Assembly: GCA_020638835.1 (NCBI GenBank)
Contig: JACKHV010000003.1
Span: 372,001 to 436,000, forward strand
Source of the DNA: Planctomycetota bacterium
GTDB taxonomy: Bacteria; Planctomycetota; UBA1135; GCA-002686595
DNA: 64,000 nucleotides
Direction: 5' to 3'
In this document: piece by piece, positions 8,626 through 17,180 of the stretch
Position numbering within the stretch: position 1 is the first letter of the stretch
How the letters are laid out: each line of letters begins with the position of its first letter
The notes under the pieces: model-generated
What the model saw: only the letters and a program-made list of their open reading frames with translations
What the model was told of the DNA's origin: nothing
The model's database searches: none
Position numbers and translations under genes: made by a program

Positions 8626-10737
8626 ATGCGTTTTTCCCTTCTCACAAAGCCCGCCACGGGCGTCCTGGCTGCCCTGGCCCTCGGCAGCCTCGCGACCGCT
8701 CAAGTCTGTCCCGGTGACGACATCTACGAGCCGAACGACGACTGCGCCTCCGCGACGCCCCTGGCTGTCGGTTCCCTGTCCAACCTGGCGATGATTGCGG
8801 GCACGAACGCCAGCAACGTGCCGGACTTCTACTCGTACACCATGGCCGATGGTGAGGCGGTCGTCATCGACGTGCTGTTCCTGCACGCCAACGGCGACAT
8901 GGACCTCAAGCTCTACAGCGACGCGGCTTGCACCACCCAGATCGACTCCTCGGGTTCGGTCAGCGACAACGAGCAAGTCGAGTACACGAACAACACCGGT
9001 GGTGCGCTGACGGTCACCCTGAAAGTGTTCCCCTGGAACGTGCCGGTCTGCAACGACTACTCGATCAACCTGACCAGCACGCCGCCGCCGGCCTCGTGCC
9101 CGGACCCCGACGCGCTCGAGCCGAACGACGACTGCGCCAGCGCCGTCGCGCTCTCCACGGGTACGACCAGCAACCTGACCGTCTGGGGAACCAGCAACGG
9201 CAGCGGCATCAACCCCGACTACTACACCTTCACGGTCCAGGACGGTGAAGTCGCCACGATCGACTGCCTGTTCACGGACGTCGACGGTGACATCGACCTG
9301 CGCCTCTACAGCGACGCCGGCACCTGCGCCACGCAAGTCGGCTACAGTGGCTCGACGACCGACAACGAGCAGATCGTGCACCTCAACAACACCGGCGCGG
9401 CCGTGACGTACACCCTGTACGTCCAGCCTTTCGGCTCCGGTTGGGACTGCAACAACTACGAGCTGAACCTCGACATCGTCCCGAGCGGATTCATCTGCCC
9501 GGCGGCGGACGCCTTCGAGCCGAACGACGACTGCGCCAGCGCTGCCGCGCTCGCCGTCGGATCGAGCGGTTCGCTGTCCGTCTACGGCGGCGGCGCCCTC
9601 GGCCTGAACGAAGACTTCTTCAGCTACACGGCCGTGAACAACGAAGCCGTCACGATCGACGTGCTGTTCATCGACGCGAACGGCGACATCGACGTCTACC
9701 TGTACGACGACGCCGCCTGCACGAACCAGGTCGGCTACGGCGGATCGACCACCGACAACGAGCAACTGACCTACACCAACACCAGCGGTGCTCCGGTCAC
9801 GCTCACGATGAAGACCCGCTCGTGGGGCAGCTTCGACTGCAACGACTACGAAGTCGTCATCAGCTCGGTCATCGATCCCTGCCTCAGCGTCGTCGAAGAC
9901 GCCTTCGCGCCGAACCACGACTGTGCCTCGGCGGCCCCCGTCACCGACGGAACGTACCCCGGCCTCGCCACCTTCAAGACGGTCGCTGACGACTTCTTCT
10001 CGGTGGACGTCCCGGACGGCGCGACCCTGAACGTCGACGTGCTCTTCCTGACCGCGAACGGCGACATCGACTGCTACCTCTACGACGGATCGACGCTCGG
10101 CACGACCTGTGGCGACAAGACCACCTACCTCGACAACGGCTTCACCGGTTCGGACAACGAGGACATGACCTGGACGAACCTCACGGGCTCCACGCAGACC
10201 TACTACATCCAGGTCAACCTGTGGGACAACGCCGGCAACGAGGACTGCAACAACTACGACCTCGTGATCGACATCGCGCTGCCCACGATGGGCACCTCGA
10301 TGTGCGCCGGCGACGGCAGCGGCATCCCCTGCCCCTGCGGCAACGAGTCCGCTGATCCCGAGTCGGGCTGCCTCAACTCGACGACCCTCGGCGCCAAGTG
10401 CACCGCGACGGGTTCGAACGTGGTCGCCAACGACGACGCGGTGTTCCACCTCTCCCAGGCCCCCGCGGGACAGACCGCGGTCCTGATCCAGGGCACCACG
10501 CAGATCGCCATCCCCTTCAAGGACGGCCTGCTCTGCATGGGTACCTTCACGCGCCGCGTGGAGTTCGCCACCGTCGACGCTGCGGGCGAAGCGTCGACCG
10601 TGGGCTCGATCGCCACGAACGCCAACCTGTTCCCCGGCCAGACGCGCTGGTACCAGTGGTGGCACCGTGATCCCGTGGGCTCGGTCTGCGGCAACGGTTC
10701 CAACACCTCGAACGGCCTCGAGATCACCTGGCTGTAG
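8626..10737 (+). CDS. Exported protein: four PPC repeats plus divergent shared C-terminal module
   Basis: The product has 703 residues. The ATG at 8626 is chosen for its signal peptide (MRFSLLTK..., ATA-25 before QVC) and well-placed AGGAG. PPC-like repeats start at C28 (EPNDDC), C158 (EPNDDC), C291 (EPNDDC) and C419 (APNHDC). The C-terminal module (C560-703) is the most divergent in the array: GESADPESGC-like spacing replaces GAGEGC, and RRVEFATVD replaces TERVEVVF. The terminal WHRDP...GSNTSNGL block is kept. Repeats 1 and 4 are almost the same as repeats 1 and 3 of the next gene. Function unknown. Confidence 0.88.
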   Translation: MRFSLLTKPATGVLAALALGSLATAQVCPGDDIYEPNDDCASATPLAVGSLSNLAMIAGTNASNVPDFYSYTMADGEAVVIDVLFLHANGDMDLKLYSDAACTTQIDSSGSVSDNEQVEYTNNTGGALTVTLKVFPWNVPVCNDYSINLTSTPPPASCPDPDALEPNDDCASAVALSTGTTSNLTVWGTSNGSGINPDYYTFTVQDGEVATIDCLFTDVDGDIDLRLYSDAGTCATQVGYSGSTTDNEQIVHLNNTGAAVTYTLYVQPFGSGWDCNNYELNLDIVPSGFICPAADAFEPNDDCASAAALAVGSSGSLSVYGGGALGLNEDFFSYTAVNNEAVTIDVLFIDANGDIDVYLYDDAACTNQVGYGGSTTDNEQLTYTNTSGAPVTLTMKTRSWGSFDCNDYEVVISSVIDPCLSVVEDAFAPNHDCASAAPVTDGTYPGLATFKTVADDFFSVDVPDGATLNVDVLFLTANGDIDCYLYDGSTLGTTCGDKTTYLDNGFTGSDNEDMTWTNLTGSTQTYYIQVNLWDNAGNEDCNNYDLVIDIALPTMGTSMCAGDGSGIPCPCGNESADPESGCLNSTTLGAKCTATGSNVVANDDAVFHLSQAPAGQTAVLIQGTTQIAIPFKDGLLCMGTFTRRVEFATVDAAGEASTVGSIATNANLFPGQTRWYQWWHRDPVGSVCGNGSNTSNGLEITWL

Positions 10738-10784
10738 GTTGCTCTCCTGAGCCGATCGGCTGCCTCTCAGCTGATCGTTCCACC

Positions 10785-10819
10785 GCGGGGTGGCGTCGCG
10801 CAAAGCGGCGCCACCCCGC
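10785..10819. terminator. Strong hairpin terminator
   Basis: A 15-bp stem (GCGGGGTGGCGTCGC with GCGGCGCCACCCCGC, one G-U pair) encloses the loop GCAAA. It is followed by GCCCGTTTTCT, so it resembles a classical intrinsic terminator. Confidence 0.8.
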
Positions 10820-11078
10820 GCCCGTTTTCTACGTGCCCCACCTCCGAGGGAGTTCGCGCGCGCTCTCGAAGGGTCGGCCGGGCGAAAGTCCCGCGACCCG
10901 TGGACATTTCGCACCGACACTCGGGGCGAGGGGGTATGCTTGGGGAACGCCACGCGGCCGGTCCGCGGGGGTCATGGGGGTGGGTTCTGCCGCAGGGTCG
11001 GCAGGTCACCCACCGGTCTCGCTCTCGGGGCGAGGGCCACTGCGCGACCCCGGATCGTGGCAAACCCCGTTCTGCTTA

Positions 11079-11085
11079 TCAGGAG
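11079..11085 (+). promoter_or_regulatory. TCAGGAG ribosome binding site
   Basis: GGAG lies about 11 bases before the ATG at 11097. The context CTTATCAGGAGCAACTGACAAC parallels the leader of the preceding gene. Confidence 0.6.
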
Positions 11086-11096
11086 CAACTGACAAC

Positions 11097-12806
11097 ATGC
11101 GATTCTCCACATTCAGCAAGCCCTTTGCGGGCGCTCTCGCTGCGCTGCTCGTCAGCGGCGTGGCCACGGCTCAGGTCTGTCCCGGCGACGACGTCTACGA
11201 GCCGAACGACGACTGCGCCTCCGCGACACCCCTGGCCGTCGGCGCGCTCAGCAACCTCGCGATGATCGCCGGCACGAACGCCTCGAACGTGCCGGACTTC
11301 TACTCGTACACGATGGCCAACGGCGAGGCGATCGTCATCGACGTGCTCTTCTTGCACGCCAACGGTGACATCGACCTGCGCCTGTACAGCGACGCCGCCT
11401 GCACCGTGCAGATCGACACCGCGGGCTCGGTCAGCGACAACGAGCAGGTCGACTACACGAACAACACCGGTGGACCGCTGACGGTCACGCTCAAGGTGTT
11501 CCCCTGGAACGTGCCGGTCTGCAACGACTACTCGATCAACCTGACCAGCACACCGCCCCCGGTGAACTGCCCCGGCGCGGACGCGTTCGAGCCGAACGAC
11601 ACCTGCGCGGCACCCTCGGTCCTTCCGGTCGGTCTGACCCCGCTGCTGAACATCAACAGCATGTCCGATCCCGACTTCTGGTCGTACACGATCCAGAATA
11701 ACGAGTCGCTCACGGTCGACGTGCTGTTCTCGCACGCCGGTGGTGACATCGACGCTCGCCTGTGGGGCGACAACACCTGCTCGACGCTCCTCACCAGCAG
11801 CAGCACCACCACGGACGACGAACAGCTCGTCTACGTGAACACCTCCGGCGCGGCGATCACGGCCGTCCTCGAGGTCTACCCGTCCAACGTTTCGGCCTGC
11901 AACGAGTACAACCTCCAAGTCACTTCGTTGATCACTCCCTGCTTGTCGACCCCCGATGACGCCTACGAGCCGAACGACGACTGTTCGCAGGCGATCGCGC
12001 TGGCCCCGGGCACCTACAACGGTCTCGAGGTCTTCAAGAACGTCTCGGACGACTTCTTCACGATCAGCGTGCCGGACGGCGGCAACCTGACCGTCGACGT
12101 CCTGTTCCTGACGGTGAACGGCGACATCGACTGCTACCTGTACGACCCGTCGACGCTCGGTACGACCTGCGGCGACAAAGCCAACTACCTCGACAACGGC
12201 TTCACCGGCTCGGACAACGAGCAGATGACCTGGACGAACTCGACCGGCTCCACGCAGACCTACTACATCCAGGTCAACCTGTGGGACAACGCCGGCAACG
12301 AGGACTGCAACAACTACGACCTGGTCCTCACCGTCGACACCCCGACGGTCGGAACCGTGATGTGCGTCGGTGACGGCACCGACGGTGCCTGCCCCTGCGG
12401 CAACGAGTCGGCGCTCGGCGCCGGCGAAGGCTGCAAGAACTCCCTCGGCTTCGGCTCGATCCTGTCGGCCTCCGGCTCGACGAGCGTCGCTGCCGACGAC
12501 ATCGCGTTCACGGTCACGCAAGCCCGCGCGAACCAGCCGGGCATGCTCGTGCAAGGCTCGACCCTGATCGCGACGCCCTTCAAGGACGGTCTGCTCTGCA
12601 TGGGCAACCCGACCGAGCGCGTCGAGGTCGTCTTCATGGACGCCAACGGCGAAGGCACGACCGTGACCTCGATCGTCACGAACGGTGCGGTTTCGGCCGG
12701 CATGACCCGCTGGTACCAGATGTGGTCGCGTGACCCCGGCGGCGTCAGCCCCTGCGGCACGGGCTCGAACTTCTCGAACGGCCTCGAGGTCATCTACACC
12801 CTGTAG
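11097..12806 (+). CDS. Exported protein: three PPC repeats plus shared C-terminal module
   Basis: The product has 569 residues and a signal peptide 1-25 (MRFSTFSK..., ATA-QVC). PPC-like repeats start at C28 (EPNDDC), C158 (EPNDTC) and C282 (EPNDDC). The shared C-terminal module spans C423-569. The N-terminal two thirds pair with the preceding gene: repeat 1 and the CGDK...NAGNEDCNNYDL repeat are near-identical. The C-terminal module (GAGEGCKNSLGFG, TERVEVVFMDANGEG) is instead of the type seen at 2679 and 6467. This makes the gene a likely recombination mosaic. The frame is open upstream to 10833, but the signal peptide and AGGAG fix the start. Confidence 0.9.
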   Translation: MRFSTFSKPFAGALAALLVSGVATAQVCPGDDVYEPNDDCASATPLAVGALSNLAMIAGTNASNVPDFYSYTMANGEAIVIDVLFLHANGDIDLRLYSDAACTVQIDTAGSVSDNEQVDYTNNTGGPLTVTLKVFPWNVPVCNDYSINLTSTPPPVNCPGADAFEPNDTCAAPSVLPVGLTPLLNINSMSDPDFWSYTIQNNESLTVDVLFSHAGGDIDARLWGDNTCSTLLTSSSTTTDDEQLVYVNTSGAAITAVLEVYPSNVSACNEYNLQVTSLITPCLSTPDDAYEPNDDCSQAIALAPGTYNGLEVFKNVSDDFFTISVPDGGNLTVDVLFLTVNGDIDCYLYDPSTLGTTCGDKANYLDNGFTGSDNEQMTWTNSTGSTQTYYIQVNLWDNAGNEDCNNYDLVLTVDTPTVGTVMCVGDGTDGACPCGNESALGAGEGCKNSLGFGSILSASGSTSVAADDIAFTVTQARANQPGMLVQGSTLIATPFKDGLLCMGNPTERVEVVFMDANGEGTTVTSIVTNGAVSAGMTRWYQMWSRDPGGVSPCGTGSNFSNGLEVIYTL

Positions 12807-12852
12807 GACCCGGTGCTGATCGACCCGCTCGACTGCGGTCGAGTGGGTGAGC

Positions 12853-12888
12853 CGTGGGGCGGCAGCGCGCGAGCGTTGCCGCCCCACG
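12853..12888. terminator. Hairpin terminator
   Basis: A 12-bp perfect stem (CGTGGGGCGGCA with TGCCGCCCCACG) is followed by CTTCGTCTT. It lies about 46 bases after the preceding stop codon. Confidence 0.7.
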
Positions 12889-12985
12889 CTTCGTCTTGGG
12901 CGCTGATTCCGCCCCCTGGGAAGTGGAACGAGCGTCCGCCGAAGCGGGCCTGGGCGGGCTCCGCCGCTGGGCCTAGAGTGGTGGC

Positions 12986-14284
12986 GTGCGCATCGCCTCG
13001 CTCATCGCCGGCCTCTCGCTGCTCGGGCTCTGCGGCCCGGCCCGGGCGCAGGGGTGCGAGGCCCCCGACGCCTTCGAGCCCAACGACGCCTGCGCCGCCG
13101 CGACGGCTCTCGTGGCCGGCTCGCACGTCGGCTTGACGGTGCAGGGAGCCGCCGCGGCGGGCGGCGTCGACGCGGACCACTACGCCGTGAACGTCGCCTC
13201 CGGCAACGTGCTGCTGGTCGACGCCTTCTTCTCGAACGCCTCCGGTGACGTCGACCTGGAGCTCTTCGGCGACCCGGCGTGCACGCAGCTCGTCGACGCG
13301 AGCTACTCGCAGACCGACGACGAACATGTCGAGTTCGTGAACGACACCGGACTGCCGGTCGCGCTCGTACTCGTCGTGCGCGGCTACGGCCCGAGCTTCG
13401 CCTGCAACGACTACGACCTGCTCGTCGCGATCGTCCCCGACCCCTGCGTCGGCCTGCTGCCGGACGCGGCCGAGGACGACGACGTCTGCTCGACGGCGGC
13501 ACCGCTCTACGGCGGGCTCACCAGCGGTCTGAACGTCAGCGCGTCCGATCCGGACTGGCGGCACATCACGCTGGACGGCGGCGCCACCCTCGCGCTCGAG
13601 CTGCGCTTCACGCACGCCGAGGGCGACCTCGACTTGCGGCTGTGGGGCGGCTGTCCGACGACCGGGCTCGTGCCGCTCGCCACTTCGGAGTCGGAGACCG
13701 ACGACGAGTTCATGGGCTTCGGCAACTCGGGCGACTTGCCCGTCGACTTGTGGATCGAGGTCTACGTCTGGGCCGGCTCCTCCAGCTCGTGCAACGACTA
13801 CGAGCTCTTCGCCGACCTCGACGGCGGCGCGCCCGCGATCCCCGTGTGCTTCGGCGACGGAACCGGCGGCGTCGGCTGCCCGTGCGGCAACCTGGGCGCG
13901 GCCGGCGAAGGCTGCGCGAACTCGACGGGCTCCGGCGCGGTGCTGTCCGCGACCGGGACGCGGGTCTTCGCGAACGACGACCTCGTGCTGCACGTCTCGG
14001 GAGCGCGGCCGAACCAGCCGGGCATGGCGCTGCAAGGCGGTGCGCTCGTGCCGCAGCCGTTCCGCGACGGAATCCTCTGCCTCGGACCTCCGACCGAGCG
14101 CATCGAGCTGATCTTCCTCGACGAGGCCGGAGCCGCGACGACCAGCGTGTCCATCGCGACGGAAGGCGGCATCGCCGGGCCCGGGACCACGGCCTGGTAC
14201 CAGGCGTGGTTCCGCGATCCTCAGTTCAGCGTCTGCGGCACGGGCTCGAACCTGAGCCAGGCGCTGCAGGTCGACTGGAACTGA
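12986..14284 (+). CDS. Exported protein: two PPC repeats plus shared C-terminal module
   Basis: The product has 432 residues. It starts at a GTG (12986), which directly opens a signal peptide (MRIASL..., ARA-21 before QGC). PPC-like repeats begin at C24 (EPNDAC) and C154 (EDDDVC, a weaker motif). The shared C-terminal module spans C288-432 (CFGDG, CPCGN, AGEGC, then WFRDP, GSNLSQAL). Unlike its five complete upstream paralogues, it lacks the TCAGGAG leader and is more divergent in both repeats and module. It may therefore be an older or separately regulated member. Function unknown. Confidence 0.86.
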   Translation: MRIASLIAGLSLLGLCGPARAQGCEAPDAFEPNDACAAATALVAGSHVGLTVQGAAAAGGVDADHYAVNVASGNVLLVDAFFSNASGDVDLELFGDPACTQLVDASYSQTDDEHVEFVNDTGLPVALVLVVRGYGPSFACNDYDLLVAIVPDPCVGLLPDAAEDDDVCSTAAPLYGGLTSGLNVSASDPDWRHITLDGGATLALELRFTHAEGDLDLRLWGGCPTTGLVPLATSESETDDEFMGFGNSGDLPVDLWIEVYVWAGSSSSCNDYELFADLDGGAPAIPVCFGDGTGGVGCPCGNLGAAGEGCANSTGSGAVLSATGTRVFANDDLVLHVSGARPNQPGMALQGGALVPQPFRDGILCLGPPTERIELIFLDEAGAATTSVSIATEGGIAGPGTTAWYQAWFRDPQFSVCGTGSNLSQALQVDWN

Positions 14285-14290
14285 TCCCGC

Positions 14291-15274
14291 TCAGCGCGGC
14301 ACGACGATGCGGCCCTCGCCCTGGCGGTCGAAGACGCCGACCTCACCAGCGCCCGCGGTGTCGACGCCGAGCCGGATGACCTGGTCGCCGCTGTAGTTGA
14401 AGATCGCGAACTCGCCGCCCAGCGGCAGCTGCCCCTCGCTCTTCGGCTGCAGCCGCATCAGCGGTCGTTCCTTGCGCCCGAAGAGCGTGAGCGCGCCCTC
14501 GCCGAGCGCCGTCGCCGAGAACTCGCCCGCCAGCTCGCCCGCGCGATCGCGCAGCTCGAGCCGACCGTGTCCCGCCGGACCCTGACCGAGTCGCAGCACG
14601 GCGCCGCCTTCCTTCGCGCGCAGCTCGAGCGAACCGCCGCCGGACTCGTTCTTGCCGAGGCTGCCGATCACGGTGTCGCCTTCGCCGACCAGCTGCAGCG
14701 ACCGGACGCGCAGCTGTTCGAGCGGGGCGTCCTTGACCGGTTCGATCGCCTCGAGCTCGGTCGAGCCCGTCGCGAGCGCCAGGCGGCCCGTCAGCAGCGC
14801 TTCGGCACCGATCTCGCAGACCGTCTCGCCATCCGGGTCGCAGAGCCGCAGCGCGCCGCCGCCCCGCGGGCCGAGCCCGAGGTCCCAGAGCATCTGGTCC
14901 GCCTTGCCGTGGACCCGCCAGTGCGTGGGGCCGAGCTCGCCGTAGCTGCGCTGGCCGGCCGGGCCGCCCGTGCCGAGCCGCACCATGCCGCCCTTCGACT
15001 CGGCGGAGAGCGCGAGCACCAGCTCGGCCGCCTCGCCGCGTCGCAGCTCGACCAATCCGCCGCCGGCGTCGTTGCCCGCGAGCACGATCAGCGGCTGGCC
15101 GTCCGGCCGCAGCACCTCGAGGCGGCGCGTCCTCAGCACGTCGGTCGTGTCCTGCGTCTGCGCCGCGCCGAGCACCAGCGCCGCCAGGCCGAAGGCGGCC
15201 AAGCCGAGAGTCGTCCGTCGCCAACGTCGGACCTGCGCTTCGAGCGCCTGCAGCCTCTGTTCCACGTCTTTCAT
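14291..15274 (-). CDS. Membrane-anchored or exported hypothetical protein
   Basis: The product has 327 residues. An N-terminal heptad-like segment (VEQRLQALEAQVRR) precedes one hydrophobic segment (about 23-40), so the protein is probably anchored with its C-terminus outside. The rest consists of loose repeats of the form R-x-LEVL-x-x-x-G/D-x-P-L-I-V-L...GGG-x-x-EL, rich in G, E and L, suggesting a repetitive beta structure. The LRTRRLEV...DGQ start of this region resembles LHTKRLVM...DGA in the small proteins at 24322 and 27816, so they may be distant relatives. It converges with the end of the repeat-protein array. No known family is recognised. Confidence 0.7.
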   Translation of the reverse strand: MKDVEQRLQALEAQVRRWRRTTLGLAAFGLAALVLGAAQTQDTTDVLRTRRLEVLRPDGQPLIVLAGNDAGGGLVELRRGEAAELVLALSAESKGGMVRLGTGGPAGQRSYGELGPTHWRVHGKADQMLWDLGLGPRGGGALRLCDPDGETVCEIGAEALLTGRLALATGSTELEAIEPVKDAPLEQLRVRSLQLVGEGDTVIGSLGKNESGGGSLELRAKEGGAVLRLGQGPAGHGRLELRDRAGELAGEFSATALGEGALTLFGRKERPLMRLQPKSEGQLPLGGEFAIFNYSGDQVIRLGVDTAGAGEVGVFDRQGEGRIVVPR

Positions 15275-15394
15275 GATCCCGATTCCTCCGAGTGCCCGTT
15301 AGCCTACTCCTCCCGCCTCGACCTTCCAGCACCGGAGTTGCACACCGGCGTCCCTTGTGCGGCGTGCCCCGCCTGCTAGGGTGCGCTGCACGTC

Positions 15395-16318
15395 ATGGCC
15401 GCGATCGAGATCGAGGGACTGCGCAAGAGCTACGGGCGACTGGAAGTCGTCCGCGGACTCTCGCTGCGCGTCGAGCAGGGCTCGGTCTACGGCCTCGTCG
15501 GGCCGAACGGCTCGGGCAAGACGACGACGCTGTCGTGCGTGCTCGGGCTGATGCGACCGACTTCCGGCAGCGTGCGCGTGCTGGGGGAGACGCCGGGGCG
15601 CCTGCATCGACTCGGCGGCCGCCTCGCGGTCGTCTTCGACACGGCGATCGCCGCGCCGCAGCTCAGTGTGCGGCAGAACCTGCGCTACCTCGCGCGCTTG
15701 AACCGCGGACGAGAGCTGCGCGACGAGGACGAGCTGCTGTCGCTCGTCGGCCTGACGAAGCTCGCCTCCGCGCGCGCGTCGTCCCTCTCGCTCGGGCAGC
15801 GCAAGCGGCTGGCGATCGCAGGCGCGCTGCTGGCTCGACCCGAGCTGCTGGTGCTCGACGAACCGCTGTCCGGCCTCGACACGCTGGGCGTCCGCCAGTG
15901 CCTGCGCCTCTTCCGCTCGCTCGCGGACGAAGGCGTCACCCTGCTGCTCTCGAGTCACCGCCTGCACGAGATGCAGGAAATCGTGACGCACGCCGGCGTG
16001 CTGCTCGGCGGCGAGCTGCGCGTGAACGGGCCGCTCGACGAGGTGTTGGGTCGCGCGCGCGGCCGCTACCGCGTCGAAGCGCAACCGCTCGACCGCGCGC
16101 GCGAGATCGCCGAGCGCACGGAAGGCGTGGACGTGCTGCCGACCGATGCGCGACAGGAACTGCGGCTGCACGTCGACGGTGATGCGGCCGCGCGCCTCTC
16201 CCGCGCGCTCGTCGAGGGCGGCTGCGAACTCTCCGTGCTCGCGCGCGAAGAGGAGAGCCTGCAGACCGTGTTCGAGGGCCTGGTCGACGAACACTTCGCC
16301 GCGGAGGCTCGCGCGTGA
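15395..16318 (+). CDS. ABC transporter ATP-binding protein
   Basis: This 307-residue ABC ATPase has Walker A GPNGSGKT (36-43), signature LSLGQ (G to Q at the last position), Walker B LLVLDEPLSGLD and a switch region SSHRLHEMQ. The C-terminal 80 residues form the extension typical of ABC-2 (CcmA/DrrA-like) ATPases. Its stop overlaps the GTG start of a permease (GTGA). It heads a five-gene operon with a PDZ lipoprotein and two FG-GAP-like exported proteins. The substrate is not predictable from the sequence. Confidence 0.85.
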   Translation: MAAIEIEGLRKSYGRLEVVRGLSLRVEQGSVYGLVGPNGSGKTTTLSCVLGLMRPTSGSVRVLGETPGRLHRLGGRLAVVFDTAIAAPQLSVRQNLRYLARLNRGRELRDEDELLSLVGLTKLASARASSLSLGQRKRLAIAGALLARPELLVLDEPLSGLDTLGVRQCLRLFRSLADEGVTLLLSSHRLHEMQEIVTHAGVLLGGELRVNGPLDEVLGRARGRYRVEAQPLDRAREIAERTEGVDVLPTDARQELRLHVDGDAAARLSRALVEGGCELSVLAREEESLQTVFEGLVDEHFAAEARA

Positions 16319-17172
16319 AGGGGTCCCTGCTGGTCGCGCGGAGCGAGGTGTACCGCGACCTGCGCTCGCGCTCGACGTGGCTGCTCACGCTGCTCGTCGG
16401 CTTCGTGCCGCTCGTGCGCGTACTCGCGTGGCGGCTCGCGGAAGCACCCGAGCGCCTGCGTCGCGCGCAGTCCGGCGCAAGTCGTTCCGCGGAAGAACTC
16501 GCCGGCGCGGGCTGGGCCCCGCTGGTCGAGAGCTGGCGATTCGGCCTCGTGCTCGGCGGCTTGGCGCTGCTGTTCCACTTCGCCCGCGGGCTGGCGGGGG
16601 ACAACGACACGGGGGTGGCGCGGCTCGCCGTGACGCGCTCGGTGTCGCGTCCCGGGCTGGTGCTGGGGCGCGCGCTGCTCATCGTGCCGTACGTGCTGCT
16701 GCTCGCGCTCGTCACCGGCGTCTCCGCCTGGTTCTCGGTCACGGCGACCTACGAGCTCGGCGACCTCGTCGTCGACGGCTACACGCTCGCGACGGCCTCC
16801 GAGCTGCGCTCCGAGCTGACGCAGTCGATCCTCGTAACCTTGCCGCCGCTCTGCTGCCTCTGCAGCTTCGGCCTGCTCGTTTCCGCCGCGTCGCGCTCGG
16901 CCGTCGCCGCCGTGGCGCTCTCGGCTTCCGCCTTCCTCGGCTACGATCTGTTCAAGGAAGTGCTCGGGCGCAAGGCGGCCTGGGTCTTCGCCAGCTACGT
17001 CCCATCGATCTTCGACGAGTCGGCGATGGCCGAGATGGTGCAGGTCGCCCTCGGTTACTCCGACGCCGGCATGTCCACCGCGGCCCGCAACGCCGCGGCG
17101 ATCCTGCCGTGGCCCGAAGCGGCGCTCGCGCTGGGCGTCGCCTGCGTGCTCGTCGCGCGCAAGCGGTTGTGA
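16315..17172 (+). CDS. ABC-2 type permease
   Basis: The product is a 285-residue membrane protein starting at GTG overlapping the ATPase stop. It has a hydrophobic N-terminal segment (WLLTLLVGFVPLV), then several further helices, including GLALLFHFARGLAG, LIVPYVLLLALVTGV, CCLCSFGLLV and AALALGVACVLVA at the end. A stretch with GLAGDNDTGVARLAVTRSVSR fits the cytoplasmic loop seen in ABC-2 permeases of the NosY/DrrB group. It forms the transporter with the preceding ATPase. Confidence 0.8.
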   Translation: MKGSLLVARSEVYRDLRSRSTWLLTLLVGFVPLVRVLAWRLAEAPERLRRAQSGASRSAEELAGAGWAPLVESWRFGLVLGGLALLFHFARGLAGDNDTGVARLAVTRSVSRPGLVLGRALLIVPYVLLLALVTGVSAWFSVTATYELGDLVVDGYTLATASELRSELTQSILVTLPPLCCLCSFGLLVSAASRSAVAAVALSASAFLGYDLFKEVLGRKAAWVFASYVPSIFDESAMAEMVQVALGYSDAGMSTAARNAAAILPWPEAALALGVACVLVARKRL

Positions 17173-17180
17173 ACCACGTG

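Larger units (their letters stand above)
10738..11096. other. 359-bp intergenic region
   Basis: It holds a long hairpin terminator (10785-10819) and the leader of the next gene with TCAGGAG at 11079-11085. The rest is GC-rich with no supported gene. Confidence 0.6.

Noticed and set aside
8608..10953. 781-codon minus-strand open frame
   Set aside because: Same reason: antisense of a low-stop, GC-rich repeat gene, with no independent start context.
11079..12887. 602-codon minus-strand open frame
   Set aside because: It is the antisense shadow of the three-repeat gene at 11097.
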